DNA of 64,000 nt from ZC4RG35 sp964571765 (GCA_964571765.1 CAZNDH010000009.1:6127-70126); one strand, 5' to 3'. Counted from the stretch's first letter, positions 53,329 through 62,733 are shown. The notes: generated from the sequence alone by a model not told the origin. Numbers and translations: made by a program.

Positions 53329-54621
53329 ATGCCCGACGCCGTACTCCGATACGGGGACGAAGAGATAGCTTTGCCTGTCGAAGTGGGCACCCATGGGGAT
53401 GGGGCCCTTGACATTTCCGCTCTCCGAGGCCGCCTGGGCGTGGTCACCCTCGATCGGGGGTTCGGAAACACTGCCGAGGGAAAGTCGGCAGTGAGCTTCA
53501 TCGACGGCGAGCAGGGCATACTCAGCTACCGGGGGTACCCCATCGAGCAACTCGCCGAGCGGGCCGACTTCCTCGAAGTTGCCTATCTCCTCCAATACGG
53601 GGAGCTTCCCACCGAGACCGAGTTCGATGACTATAGAGAGTCGATCACCCGGCACACCCTGCTCCGTGAGGACGTCAAACACCTCTTCGAGGCCTTCCCC
53701 CACTCGGCGCATCCGATGCAGATCCTCGCCTCCGCCACCTCGGCGCTGGCCACCTACTATCCCGACGCCCTCGACCCGCTCGACGAGGACGCGGTGGACA
53801 TCAGCTCACGGCGCCTGATCGCCAAGGCTCCGACGATGATCGCCTGGTCTTACAAGTACAGCGTCCACCAGCCTTACATCTACCCCGACAACACCTTGGA
53901 CTACGCCTCCGGCTTCCTCAAGATGATGTTCTCGGTGCCCGCCGAGGACTACATCGCCGACCCGGTGGTGGCCAACGCCCTCAACCTCCTCCTCATCCTC
54001 CATGCAGATCACGGCCAGAACTGCTCCTCCTCAGCGGTCAGGCTGGTGGGATCGGGCCAGGCCAACATCTTCAGCTCGGTGGCCGCCGGGATCCACGCCC
54101 TGTCGGGGCCGCTCCACGGCGGGGCAAACCAGGCCGTACTGGAGATGCTCGAGTCACTGGCGGCCGAAGGCGCGACCGTCGACTCCGCGGTCAGACGGGC
54201 CAAAGACCGGGACGACCCGTTTCGGTTGATGGGGTTCGGCCACCGCATCTACAAGAACTTCGACCCTCGGGCCAGGATCCTCAAGCAGGCCGCAGAGGAT
54301 GTCCTCGAGGCTCTGGGCGTCGACGACCCACTCCTCGATTTGGCCATGCAGTTGGAGGAGGTGGCCCTTTCCGACGACTACTTCATCGAGCGCAAGCTCT
54401 ATCCCAACGTCGACTTCTACTCAGGGATCATCTACCGGGCGATGGGTTTTCCCACCGACATGTTCACAGTGTTGTTCGCCTTGGGTCGTCTTCCCGGCTG
54501 GATCTCGCAGTTCAGAGAGCTCCTTGCCGATCCGCAGACACGGATATTCCGGCCGAGACAGCTCTACGTCGGCCACGAGAGCCGCGACTACGTGCCGGTC
54601 GGGGATCGCCAGACGAGCTGA
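53329..54621 (+). CDS. gltA: citrate synthase, type II
   Basis: 430 residues. Condenses acetyl-CoA with oxaloacetate. Motifs are GYPIEQLAERADFLEVAYLL, PLHGGANQAVLEML with a catalytic His, and GFGHRIYKNFDPRARILK with the second His and CoA-site residues; the catalytic Asp lies in YPNVDFYSG. ATG at 53329 follows AGGAAGGA. Co-directional with the EF-G-like gene 17 bases upstream. Only four bases separate it from the convergent membrane gene. Confidence 0.97.
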   Translation: MPDAVLRYGDEEIALPVEVGTHGDGALDISALRGRLGVVTLDRGFGNTAEGKSAVSFIDGEQGILSYRGYPIEQLAERADFLEVAYLLQYGELPTETEFDDYRESITRHTLLREDVKHLFEAFPHSAHPMQILASATSALATYYPDALDPLDEDAVDISSRRLIAKAPTMIAWSYKYSVHQPYIYPDNTLDYASGFLKMMFSVPAEDYIADPVVANALNLLLILHADHGQNCSSSAVRLVGSGQANIFSSVAAGIHALSGPLHGGANQAVLEMLESLAAEGATVDSAVRRAKDRDDPFRLMGFGHRIYKNFDPRARILKQAAEDVLEALGVDDPLLDLAMQLEEVALSDDYFIERKLYPNVDFYSGIIYRAMGFPTDMFTVLFALGRLPGWISQFRELLADPQTRIFRPRQLYVGHESRDYVPVGDRQTS

Positions 54622-54625
54622 TGGC

Positions 54626-55117
54626 TCAGACCGGGGCGATCTCCTCGACGTAGGGGATCTCGGGGATGGTCCCGTCGACGGCGTCCACCAATACCAGGGC
54701 ACGGCGGTCGGGTGGCTCGGCAGCGGCATAGAGGACCACCGCCCATCGGGGTCTCGCCGTCCAACCGGTGAACCTGACCGTGGCCGAGGCATGGCCCACG
54801 GGAAAGTCGACCGCCGACGCGGCGACCCGAAGGGCCTCATGCTCGTCCACCAGGAGTGGCCAACCCGAAAGGTAGAGCCACGTCGCCAGGGCGAGGAAGC
54901 CCAGGGCCACCGGCCAACCGCCCGGGATGGCGACCACTGCGATGACGGCGAAGCCTCCCATCACCCACGCAGAGACGCGCCGGCGCCCTGGGTCGGGGAA
55001 TCGGTAAGGGCCGACGACGTTCGAGTCGAGCTCCTGTTCGATAGCCAGATGATCGGCCAACTCGGCGTCGATATGGATGCCTTCGCGACCTACTCGCGGG
55101 AACTCGTTGTCAGTCAT
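54626..55117 (-). CDS. small membrane protein downstream of thrS, unknown function
   Basis: 163 residues. A polar N-terminus, then two close helices (VSAWVMGGFAVIAVVAIPGG and PVALGFLALATWLYL), then a soluble beta-rich tail with RPRWAVVLYAAAEPPDRRAL. No family recognised. The ATG overlaps the thrS stop by 8 bases, so it is probably co-translated with thrS. Confidence 0.65.
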   Translation of the reverse strand: MTDNEFPRVGREGIHIDAELADHLAIEQELDSNVVGPYRFPDPGRRRVSAWVMGGFAVIAVVAIPGGWPVALGFLALATWLYLSGWPLLVDEHEALRVAASAVDFPVGHASATVRFTGWTARPRWAVVLYAAAEPPDRRALVLVDAVDGTIPEIPYVEEIAPV

Positions 55118-57080
55118 CTGTAGCCCCACGCCCCCGACCGACCTCCTCCAGCCCCTCCAGGCTGTAGTCCTTGTGCACCACGGTCTCTACTAGATGTCCG
55201 ATGAGTTCGCCAGGCTCCATCGCCGTCAAGTTGGTGCCGCTGCGCAGGCGGGCAGTCACGGTTCCGTCCGTCATCTCCCGCTCCCCGACCACCGCCATGA
55301 TCGGGATCTTCTCGACCTGGGCCCGCCGGATCTTTGCCGATAGCGGTTCGTCGGCGCGGTCCACCTCTACCCGAAGGCGAGCAGCGCGTATTTCTGCGGC
55401 GACCGCCTCGGCGTAGGCGCTCTGTTCGTCACGCACCGGGATCACCTTGACCTGTATCGGGGCCAGCCACAATGGGAAGGCCCCCCCAGTGTGCTCGATC
55501 AGGATCCCGATGAATCTCTCTAGGGATCCGTAGATGACCCGGTGGATCACAACCGGTGTCTTGTGTTCGCCGTCCCGGTCGACATAGGAGCAGTTGAACC
55601 GCCTCGGCAGTTGGAAGTCGAGCTGGATGGTCCCCATCTGCCATCGCCTCCCCAGCACATCCTTCATCACGATGTCAACCTTGGGTCCGTAGAAGGCGCC
55701 ATCCCCAGCGACAACCTTGTAGTCGCCCCGCTCGGCAAGGATCTCCTCGAGGGTCCTCTCCGCCAGCTCCCAGGTTTCGACGTCTCCAATGAACTTGTCG
55801 GGACGCGTGCCCAGCTGGAGCTCGAAGCCCAGGTCGAAGATCGAGTAGTAGTAGTCGCAGATGTCGAGAATGCGTCGATATTCCTCACGGATCTGGTCGA
55901 TGCTGCAGAAGATGTGAGCGTCGTCTTGGCGAAAGCTTCGCACCCGGAGCAGCCCGTGGAGCGTCCCCGATCGTTCGAATCGATGCAGCACGTCGCAGTC
56001 GGAGAATCGAAGCGGGAGATCCCGGTAGCTCCGGGTCCGCAGGTTGTACACCACCATCGCGTTTGGGCAGTTCATCGGCTTCACCCCGAAGGTGACGTTC
56101 TCGTCGACGGGGATGACGAACATGTTGTCGACGTAGTTGTCCCAGTGGCCTGATGTCACCCAGAGCGACTTCTCGTTTATCAGTGGCGCCGAGATCTCCT
56201 GGTATCCCCGTTGCTCATGGTCGTCACGCCAGAAGTCGAGGAGGGTGTTGAACAGTTTCAGCCCGCGGGGTAGCCAATAGGGCATGCCTGGAGCAGTCGG
56301 GTCGATGTGGAAGAGATCGAGCTCGGGGCCGAGACGACGATGGTCGCGCTTTTCTGCCTCCTCGATCCTGTGCAGGTAGGCGTCCAAGTCGTCCTGGCCG
56401 GCCCAGGCGGTGCCGTAGATTCGCTGCAGCTGCTCCCGCTTCTCGTCGCCCCGCCAGTAGGCGCCCGAACTGCGCAGCACCTTGACCGCGGGGATCCGAC
56501 CGGTGGATGGGAGGTGCGGCCCCCGGCACAGGTCGATGAACCCCAGGTTGCGGTAGGCGCTCACCGCATCACCGTCACCGACCTCTGAGGTCTCCACCGA
56601 CTCGATGATCTCCACCTTGAACCTGTGGTCGGAGAACACCTCCAGCGCATCCTCACGGCTCATCTCGACCCGCTCGAAGGGTTGGTCCTCCTCGATGATC
56701 TGCAGCATCCTCGTCTCGATGTGTTCGAGATCCTCCGGGCTGAAGGGTGCCTCCACGGCGAAGTCGTAGTAGAAGCCGTCTTCGATCGGCGGGCCGATGG
56801 CGAAGGTGGACCCGGGAAACTCGTCGAGAACCGCCTGGGCCATGACATGGGCCGAGGAGTGGCGGAGGATGTGGAGCCCCTCCTCGTCGGACAGGGTGAC
56901 CACCGCGAAGTCCCCGCTTCGGTCGATGGGCCGGCTCAGGTCGCGGAGTTCTCCGTCCACTTTGACCGCCACCGCGGCCTCGGCGAGACGTGGCCCGATG
57001 GAACGGGCCACCTCGATCCCGGTCACTCCGGAAGGGTGCTCGACGACGGTTCCGTCGGGGTAGCGAAGTTCAACTGACAC
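55110..57080 (-). CDS. thrS: threonyl-tRNA synthetase
   Basis: 656 residues: TGS (VELRYPDGTVVEHPSGVTG), the editing/SAD domain with HVMAQAV and DLCRGPHLPSTG, the class II core (SYRDLPLRFSDCDVLHRFE, YVDRDGEHKTPVVIHRVIYG), then the anticodon domain. The GTG at 57080 fits family starts; upstream in-frame codons run into the divergent APH gene's promoter region. No T-box-like leader fits in the 84 bases to that gene. Confidence 0.96.
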   Translation of the reverse strand: MSVELRYPDGTVVEHPSGVTGIEVARSIGPRLAEAAVAVKVDGELRDLSRPIDRSGDFAVVTLSDEEGLHILRHSSAHVMAQAVLDEFPGSTFAIGPPIEDGFYYDFAVEAPFSPEDLEHIETRMLQIIEEDQPFERVEMSREDALEVFSDHRFKVEIIESVETSEVGDGDAVSAYRNLGFIDLCRGPHLPSTGRIPAVKVLRSSGAYWRGDEKREQLQRIYGTAWAGQDDLDAYLHRIEEAEKRDHRRLGPELDLFHIDPTAPGMPYWLPRGLKLFNTLLDFWRDDHEQRGYQEISAPLINEKSLWVTSGHWDNYVDNMFVIPVDENVTFGVKPMNCPNAMVVYNLRTRSYRDLPLRFSDCDVLHRFERSGTLHGLLRVRSFRQDDAHIFCSIDQIREEYRRILDICDYYYSIFDLGFELQLGTRPDKFIGDVETWELAERTLEEILAERGDYKVVAGDGAFYGPKVDIVMKDVLGRRWQMGTIQLDFQLPRRFNCSYVDRDGEHKTPVVIHRVIYGSLERFIGILIEHTGGAFPLWLAPIQVKVIPVRDEQSAYAEAVAAEIRAARLRVEVDRADEPLSAKIRRAQVEKIPIMAVVGEREMTDGTVTARLRSGTNLTAMEPGELIGHLVETVVHKDYSLEGLEEVGRGRGATDD

Positions 57081-57164
57081 TGGTATCTGCTGGCTAGCCT
57101 GGGCCGGCAGAGTAATAACGGCGTCGGGGGTAGGCGCCGCAATAGCCCGAGGGGTACCTGACTC

Positions 57165-57995
57165 ATGGATGCACGGCGATTGGTGGAGGATCTCCATCCC
57201 AACGCCCGGATAAGGGAGCTAGGCGCCGGCGCCAACAAGGTCTTTCGGATCACCGAGCGGGAGACCGAGACCTCGATCATCAAGGTCTACCCGGTGGCCT
57301 CGCGGGAGAAACGGGAGCGCCGCGCCCTCGAGTCGCTGGGCGCGGTCGAAGGCGTGCCCCGGATCCTGGCCAACGGGATCGAGGAGGACACAGCCTGGCT
57401 GAGGATGACAGACGGTGGCAGCTGGAACCTGGCCAGCCTCCCCAAGAACCTTGCCGCCATCGCCACCGCGGGCAGGACCCTGCGCAACGTGCACTCCGCC
57501 GACGCCGAGATCACCAACCTGGTGGTGGGCATCGACAGTGACTACGTACAGAGCCACTTCCGCTCCACCATCGACCGCCTGGGTCGTTTTCGGCGCCGTT
57601 TCGGCATGGATCAGGTGGTGCTCAATCGTGCCATGGACATCGAGCCGCCTCTGGCCACCGAACCGGTCCCGATCCACACCAGGCCAACGCCCTCCAAGTT
57701 CGTCCTCGACGACGAGGGCAACGTGACGCTTGTCGACTGGGAGTGGGCGACCCTGGGGCCTCCCGAGCTCGACCTCACGCTGGCGGTGTGGCAGTTCGCC
57801 TCGATGTTCGGAGAGGACGCTGCGGCTGCCTTCCGCCAGGGTTACGGGGCCGAACTGCCGGAGAGCCGTTACCGCTCTTGGGTGGCCTACCACTCGGCGG
57901 TGATGATGCTCGACGCCGCCGAGGTGCGCGAAGGGCGTCTCGGCGACCTGAGCTATCTGGTTACCGATCTCACCGAAGCGGTGATGGGTACCTAG
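57165..57995 (+). CDS. aminoglycoside-phosphotransferase-fold protein with altered catalytic loop
   Basis: 276 residues. Protein-kinase-like APH fold: a nucleotide-binding start (LGAGANKVFRIT, SIIKVYPVASREKRE) and the Mg-binding TLVDWEWATLGPPELDLTL. The catalytic loop, normally HGDxxxxN, reads HTRPTPSK, so both the base Asp and the Asn are replaced. It may be a pseudokinase or bind a ligand without phosphorylating it. Divergent from thrS. Confidence 0.75.
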   Translation: MDARRLVEDLHPNARIRELGAGANKVFRITERETETSIIKVYPVASREKRERRALESLGAVEGVPRILANGIEEDTAWLRMTDGGSWNLASLPKNLAAIATAGRTLRNVHSADAEITNLVVGIDSDYVQSHFRSTIDRLGRFRRRFGMDQVVLNRAMDIEPPLATEPVPIHTRPTPSKFVLDDEGNVTLVDWEWATLGPPELDLTLAVWQFASMFGEDAAAAFRQGYGAELPESRYRSWVAYHSAVMMLDAAEVREGRLGDLSYLVTDLTEAVMGT

Positions 57996-58063
57996 CGAAA
58001 TCCACCTGTTTCAGCGGTTCACTACTTAGCCTCTTCGATGCCTTTGGGCACAGGAGGACGGAC

Positions 58064-58273
58064 ATGTTGGAAGCATTGGTAGTGGCCACCGCGACCTCCG
58101 GGCTGTTCGCCCTGGCCATGGGGATTCGGGGCAACGTCAGGTATCGGGTGGACCCCGGGCTGGTGGTCACCCCCCGTGACGAGCGCAGCGACGACCTTCC
58201 CTGCCCGTGGTGTTACGCCCCCACCGCAGAAGGCGACCGTCGCTGCCGAGGCTGTCGACGCTCCTTCGGATAA
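58064..58273 (+). CDS. small membrane-anchored zinc-ribbon protein
   Basis: 69 residues. A hydrophobic N-terminal helix (LEALVVATATSGLFALAMGI), then CPWCYAPTAEGDRRCRGCRR, a two-CxxC zinc ribbon. AGGAGG six bases before the ATG supports the start. Lies 68 bases after the APH-like gene and 54 before the patatin. No known family assigned; the zinc site is seen, the role is not. Confidence 0.65.
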   Translation: MLEALVVATATSGLFALAMGIRGNVRYRVDPGLVVTPRDERSDDLPCPWCYAPTAEGDRRCRGCRRSFG

Positions 58274-58327
58274 CCGTTTCCGATCCCATCGATGTGATAC
58301 GTCCTACGGGAGTTCTATGGTGACCTG

Positions 58328-59308
58328 GTGAGCAGGGTAGGACTGGTCCTCGGCGGTGGTGGCATCACCGGCGCCGCTTATGAGATGGCGGCGCTCATGG
58401 CCATCGAGCTGGCCACCGGCTGGGACGCCAACCAGGCCGAGGTCGTGGTGGGGACCTCGTCGGGGGCCTTCGTTACCGCTCTGGTTCGCAACGACTCCCT
58501 CGACCTCGACTCGCTTGTGCTCCCCGAAGATGACCGGTCGGACGTCACCGAGCGTATCCGTGGTCATATCTACTCACGGGGGCCCGGTGTGGCCATGGGA
58601 CAATGGGTCCGTCACGGCATCGTCCCCGGGGTGAGGCGGCCCGGTTTGACCATGTTCCTCGGCTCGCCGGCCCCCTATCATGCTGGAGGCCTGGCCGAGT
58701 GGGTGATCACCCACGTGGGGCCAGAGGCAGGACTCGGTTGGCCGGCCCGGCCGACCGCCATCGTGGCCCACGACATGCGGGCCGGCAGCCGGGTGGCCTT
58801 CGGTACGGCTGAGGCCCCCGATGTAGCTCTCGCCGAAGCAGTGGCTGCCTCATCGGCGATACCCCTGGTGTTCAGGCCCTATCCGATCGGCGACGACCTC
58901 TATGTCGACGGCGGGGTGTCCTCGGGAACCCACGCCGACCTGGTCCTGGGGTCTCCCAGGCCGCTCGACCTTGTCCTGATCCTGGCCCCGATGGCGGTGG
59001 AGACTTCCCGAAAGCGGGCACGCTTCCACGAGAGGATGTTCGACCGGGTGGGTAACCGGTCGCTGGCCCTGGAGAAGGCATTGATACACGAGGCTTGGCC
59101 TCACTGTGACGTGGTGGTCCTCACCCCCTCACCTTCGGTACAGAACGCCTCACGCCCTAACCCCATGGATCCGGCGCGGTCGGTCCCCACCTTCATGCGG
59201 ACCTTGATCGCCATGAAGCGGACCCTGGCCGAGCCCAACGTCTGGGCCCGGCTCCAAGAGCACCTGGGCACTCACCCAACACCAGCGCGCAGGGCGATAG
59301 GCGGCTGA
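58328..59308 (+). CDS. patatin-like phospholipase family protein
   Basis: 326 residues. The oxyanion loop LVLGGGGITGAAYEM, nucleophile Ser in VVVGTSSGAFV (GxSxG) and the Asp of YVDGGVSSG make a complete Ser-Asp dyad. Probable lipid acyl hydrolase; the substrate is unknown. No signal peptide seen. GTG start. Ten bases from the convergent permease. Confidence 0.88.
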   Translation: MSRVGLVLGGGGITGAAYEMAALMAIELATGWDANQAEVVVGTSSGAFVTALVRNDSLDLDSLVLPEDDRSDVTERIRGHIYSRGPGVAMGQWVRHGIVPGVRRPGLTMFLGSPAPYHAGGLAEWVITHVGPEAGLGWPARPTAIVAHDMRAGSRVAFGTAEAPDVALAEAVAASSAIPLVFRPYPIGDDLYVDGGVSSGTHADLVLGSPRPLDLVLILAPMAVETSRKRARFHERMFDRVGNRSLALEKALIHEAWPHCDVVVLTPSPSVQNASRPNPMDPARSVPTFMRTLIAMKRTLAEPNVWARLQEHLGTHPTPARRAIGG

Positions 59309-59318
59309 CCGTTCGTGC

Positions 59319-60578
59319 TCAGGTCCGGTGTCGGACCAGCCACACCACTGATCCCACCCCGAGGACCAACAGGCCGGTACACACCGAAGCCAAGGGGAGG
59401 GTGAAGGCGAGAAGGCCACAGCCGCCCACCCCCACCACCTGAAGCCACCGTGGCCACCTCCGCTCGCCGACCGGCTGGGTAAAGGCTGAGGCATTGGCGA
59501 TGGCGTAATAGGTGAGGATGGCGAACGAGCTGAATCCGATCACGCCCCTCAGATCGGCAACGGCGACCACCCCCATCACCACGAGTGCCACCGCCGCTTC
59601 GGCCCGATGAGGTGTTCCATGGTCTGGGTGGACCGCAGCAAGCCAGCGGGGAAGCTCCCCGTTGCGGGCCATGGCGAAGCCGGTGCGGCTCACTCCGGCC
59701 AGGAGGGAGAGCAGCACCCCGAGGGCTGCGAGCGCCCCGCCCACCCGGATCACCGGGATTGCCCACGCCATCCCCCCTCCGGCAGCGCGGGCCAGAGGCG
59801 CCGTGGCGCTCGCCAGGTCGGCAGGCCCCACTGCCACCAGGGCCGAAACCATGACGAGGGTGTAGACCACCAGGGTGGCACCGAGGGATACGGTTATCGC
59901 CTTGGGGATGGTCAGTTTCGGCCCGATGACCTCCTCTCCCAGGGTCGCCAGTCGGGCGTATCCGGCAAAGGCGAAGAAGAGGAGTCCGGCCGATCGGAGG
60001 ATCCCCAGGGCGCCGGCGTCCCAAGGCCCGGCCAGGTTGGCAGCGGAGGCCCCCGGCGAACGGAGGGAAGCCACCACCACCAAGCCCAACGTGATCAGGA
60101 CCAAGGTGACCACCACCCTGCTGAGCCTGGCAGTCTTTTGGACTCCCATATAGTTGACCGCGGACATGGCAGCCACCGCCACCAATGCCACCGGACGCTC
60201 CATCTCGGGAAAGGCATAAGCACCCACGGTGAGCGCCATGGCGCTCAGACTGGCGGTCTTGCCCACCACAAACCCCCACCCGGCGAGATACCCCCAGAAG
60301 GGGCCGAGTCTCCTCCGCCCGTAGATGTAGGTTCCCCCGGCCTCGGGGTGCACCGCGGCCAGCTGGGCCGAAGCGGTGGCGTTGGCATAGGCGACCAGCG
60401 CGGCGATCGCCAGGCCGACCAGGAGCCCCGAGCCGGCGGCCTCGGCGGCGGGGCCAACCGCGGCGAACACCCCGGCCCCGATCATGGCGCCCATTCCCAA
60501 AATGACGGCGTCCCCGAGGCGAAGACGACGGGAGAGCCGCAGCGTTTCCGGGCTCTCTCCGGGAGGAGGCGTCGACAT
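59319..60578 (-). CDS. APC-family amino acid permease
   Basis: 419 residues with about 12 membrane helices. The first helix DAVILGMGAMIGAGVFAAVG and PEAGGTYIYGRR are typical of the amino acid-polyamine-organocation family. The substrate cannot be read. ATG at 60578; the frame continues upstream through the tRNA and is not translated from there. Starts three bases from the tRNA-Val gene's CCA. Confidence 0.88.
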   Translation of the reverse strand: MSTPPPGESPETLRLSRRLRLGDAVILGMGAMIGAGVFAAVGPAAEAAGSGLLVGLAIAALVAYANATASAQLAAVHPEAGGTYIYGRRRLGPFWGYLAGWGFVVGKTASLSAMALTVGAYAFPEMERPVALVAVAAMSAVNYMGVQKTARLSRVVVTLVLITLGLVVVASLRSPGASAANLAGPWDAGALGILRSAGLLFFAFAGYARLATLGEEVIGPKLTIPKAITVSLGATLVVYTLVMVSALVAVGPADLASATAPLARAAGGGMAWAIPVIRVGGALAALGVLLSLLAGVSRTGFAMARNGELPRWLAAVHPDHGTPHRAEAAVALVVMGVVAVADLRGVIGFSSFAILTYYAIANASAFTQPVGERRWPRWLQVVGVGGCGLLAFTLPLASVCTGLLVLGVGSVVWLVRHRT

Positions 60579-60580
60579 CC

Positions 60581-60658
60581 TGGTGGGCGGTACTGGACTT
60601 GAACCAGTGACCTCTCGCGTGTGAGGCGAGCGCTCTAGCCGGTCTGAGCTAACCGCCC
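60581..60658 (-). tRNA. tRNA-Val (anticodon CAC), CCA encoded
   Basis: Full cloverleaf on the minus strand. Acceptor GGGCGGT pairs with ACCGCCC, the anticodon stem is CTCGC/GCGAG around loop CTCACAC (anticodon CAC), the T arm ACTGG/CCAGT has loop TTCAAGT, and the discriminator is A followed by CCA. Lies between the permease and kynureninase, within 80 bases of both. Shares its T arm exactly with the tRNA fragment at 62864. Confidence 0.95.
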
Positions 60659-60725
60659 GGGGGTGCAAGGTTACCCGCGCCATGGGTCAAGGTCGATCCA
60701 GATGGCCGGCCGGTAACCTGGCCAG

Positions 60726-62003
60726 GTGAACATCGAACCGGGCCCGTTCCCCGGGGCCACGGGATACCGTCAGGCTCTATCTGCCGACGCCGCCGACCCG
60801 CTGTCACGGTTCCGTGAGGAGTTCAGCTTCGAGGACCCCGACCTCATCTACCTCGATGGAAACTCCCTTGGGCGCCTTCCTCGTCGAGCCACCGGAATCC
60901 TCGACGAGGTGGTGGCTGATCAGTGGGGTGACCGCCTGATCAGGTCATGGAATGAGAGCTGGTGGGATCTCCAGGTCGACCTGGGGGAGCGAATCTCTCC
61001 CCTCGTGGGGGCGGCGCCGGGCGAGGTGATCGTGTCCGACTCGACGTCGGTCAACCTCTACAAGCTGGCCATGGCCGCGGTGGCCGCGGCCGGCAAAGGC
61101 TCGATCGTCACCGACGATCTCAACTTTCCCACCGACGTGTACGTGTTGGGAGCGGTCGCTCGACAAACCGGATCGGACCTCAGGATCGTCCCAAGCGACG
61201 GCATCCATGGCCCGGTAGACGGATTCTCCGAGGCGATCGACGGAGATACCACCCTGGTTTCTCTGTCCCACACCGTGTTCAAGTCGGGGTACACCTACGA
61301 CATGGAGGAGGTCACCTCACGGGCCCATGCAGTGGGAGCCCTGGTGCTCTGGGACCTGAGCCACTCGGTAGGGGTGGTTCCGATTGAACTGGGGGCCTCA
61401 CGAGCCGACATGGCGGTGGGGTGCACCTACAAGTATCTCAACGGCGGGCCGGGCTCCCCTGCCTTCCTGTATGTCCGCTCAGATCTCCACGACCGTTTTG
61501 AGAATCCGATCTCAGGGTGGTGGGGTCATGCCAACCCTTTCTCCTTCGACCTCGAGTTCCATCCGGCCGAAGGCATCCGGCGGTTCCACACCGGGACCAT
61601 GCCGATCCTCTCCCTCGCTGCCACCCGAGCCGGGATCGACCTGGTGTCCGAGGCCGGGATTGGAGCGATCAGGGAGAAGTCGGTGGCCCTGGGCGGGTAT
61701 CTGGTCGGCCAGTGGGAGGAACACCTGACTTCCCTGGGATTCGAGCTGGCATCGCCCACCGACCCAGGTCGGCGGGGATCTCACATCTCACTCGCCCACC
61801 GTGAGGGCTGGCCGATCACCCGCGCCCTGATCGAGTTGGGCGGGGTCATTCCTGACTTCAGGGCGCCCGACACCATCAGGCTGGGCCTCGCCCCGTTGTA
61901 CACGAGCTTCCTCGACGTGCACACCGCCGTGCAAAGGTGCCGGCTTATCGTGGAAGGGGGCCACCACACCGGGTTCGGAGGGACTGCTGCACGGGTGACC
62001 TGA
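60726..62003 (+). CDS. kynU: kynureninase
   Basis: 425 residues. PLP enzyme cutting kynurenine or 3-hydroxykynurenine to anthranilate or its hydroxy form plus alanine. IYLDGNSLGRLPR at the start, LWDLSHSVGVVPIEL with the PLP Asp, and CTYKYLNGGPGSPAF with the Schiff-base Lys. GTG start. No other tryptophan-breakdown gene is in the window, so whether it feeds catabolism or NAD synthesis is open. Confidence 0.95.
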   Translation: MNIEPGPFPGATGYRQALSADAADPLSRFREEFSFEDPDLIYLDGNSLGRLPRRATGILDEVVADQWGDRLIRSWNESWWDLQVDLGERISPLVGAAPGEVIVSDSTSVNLYKLAMAAVAAAGKGSIVTDDLNFPTDVYVLGAVARQTGSDLRIVPSDGIHGPVDGFSEAIDGDTTLVSLSHTVFKSGYTYDMEEVTSRAHAVGALVLWDLSHSVGVVPIELGASRADMAVGCTYKYLNGGPGSPAFLYVRSDLHDRFENPISGWWGHANPFSFDLEFHPAEGIRRFHTGTMPILSLAATRAGIDLVSEAGIGAIREKSVALGGYLVGQWEEHLTSLGFELASPTDPGRRGSHISLAHREGWPITRALIELGGVIPDFRAPDTIRLGLAPLYTSFLDVHTAVQRCRLIVEGGHHTGFGGTAARVT

Positions 62004-62341
62004 TGCGACTGCATGAGTTCGAGTCGGTGGTCGATCGGGTGCTGGAGACTATGCCCGACTGGGTCATTGCCCAGATCGACAATCTCGTAGTAGTGGTCGA
62101 AGATCAGCCGGCTCCCGAACAGGGGGAACTCCTCGGACTGTACGAGGGAGTGTCCCTCGATGAGCGAGGCGACTACTTCGGGACTATGCCCGACAGAATC
62201 ATCATCTTCCGCCTCCCCCATCTTGCTCTGGGTCTGAAGCGAGCCGAGTTGGAGGAGGAGATCCGTCGCACCGTGCTTCACGAACTTGCCCATCACCTCG
62301 GTATCGACGATGCCCGTCTCACCGAGCTCGGCTGGGACTAG
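62003..62341 (+). CDS. zincin-like metallopeptidase family protein (DUF1025 type)
   Basis: 112 residues. Zinc motif HELAHHLGIDDARL near the C-terminus (HExxH plus a downstream acidic residue), with a short N-terminal FESVVDRVLETMPDW as in this widespread small actinobacterial family. Function unknown. The ATG overlaps the kynU stop (TGATG), and its own stop overlaps the convergent gene's stop in a CTAG. Confidence 0.85.
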   Translation: MRLHEFESVVDRVLETMPDWVIAQIDNLVVVVEDQPAPEQGELLGLYEGVSLDERGDYFGTMPDRIIIFRLPHLALGLKRAELEEEIRRTVLHELAHHLGIDDARLTELGWD

Positions 62342-62733
62342 CGACGCCTGGTCTCTTTGATCCCGGCTTTGCGCAAGACCGCCGCAGGGACTCCGATCTC
62401 CCGCCAGGCGGTGTAGGTGATCCCCTTGCGTTCGGAGTATGCCTGGGCAGACTCAACGAAACCCCTCTCCAACTCGTCCATGTTTCCCGCGTCCCCCATC
62501 CGGGCCAGCTGCGACTCGAGGTCCAGCCTGAGCTGCACCAGTTCCACCGACTCGAGAGGGTCTTCGGCTCCGGCCAACTGCGAAGCGACCCGCTGCAGTC
62601 TCGCCTCCAGGGACTCCCTGTTAACCGGCCGCCCTGGCTTCTTCGACTTGATAGCACTGAGGTAAGCCTTTATCGCCCTTGACTGGCGCCGGCCCTCGGC
62701 GAGGGCGTCCTTGTGCTCCTGTGACATTGCCAT
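62338..62733 (-). CDS. conserved actinobacterial protein of unknown function
   Basis: 131 residues, highly charged. SQEHKDALAEGRRQSRAIKA and KKPGRPVNRESL at the start, a long helix rich in Leu and Glu, and SERKGITYTAWREIGVPAAV near the end, which resembles a small DNA-binding helix pair. I have seen this layout in other actinobacteria but know no function. AGGAGGT five bases ahead of the ATG lies inside a palindrome. Confidence 0.75.
   Translation of the reverse strand: MAMSQEHKDALAEGRRQSRAIKAYLSAIKSKKPGRPVNRESLEARLQRVASQLAGAEDPLESVELVQLRLDLESQLARMGDAGNMDELERGFVESAQAYSERKGITYTAWREIGVPAAVLRKAGIKETRRR

Noticed and set aside
57081..57164. T-box leader for thrS
   Set aside because: Only 84 bases separate thrS from the divergent gene, and no T-box sequence or terminator is visible.
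57743..58273. Single 176-codon gene covering the end of the APH-like gene and the zinc-ribbon protein
   Set aside because: The first part is a shifted reading of the APH gene; the true start with AGGAGG is the ATG at 58064.
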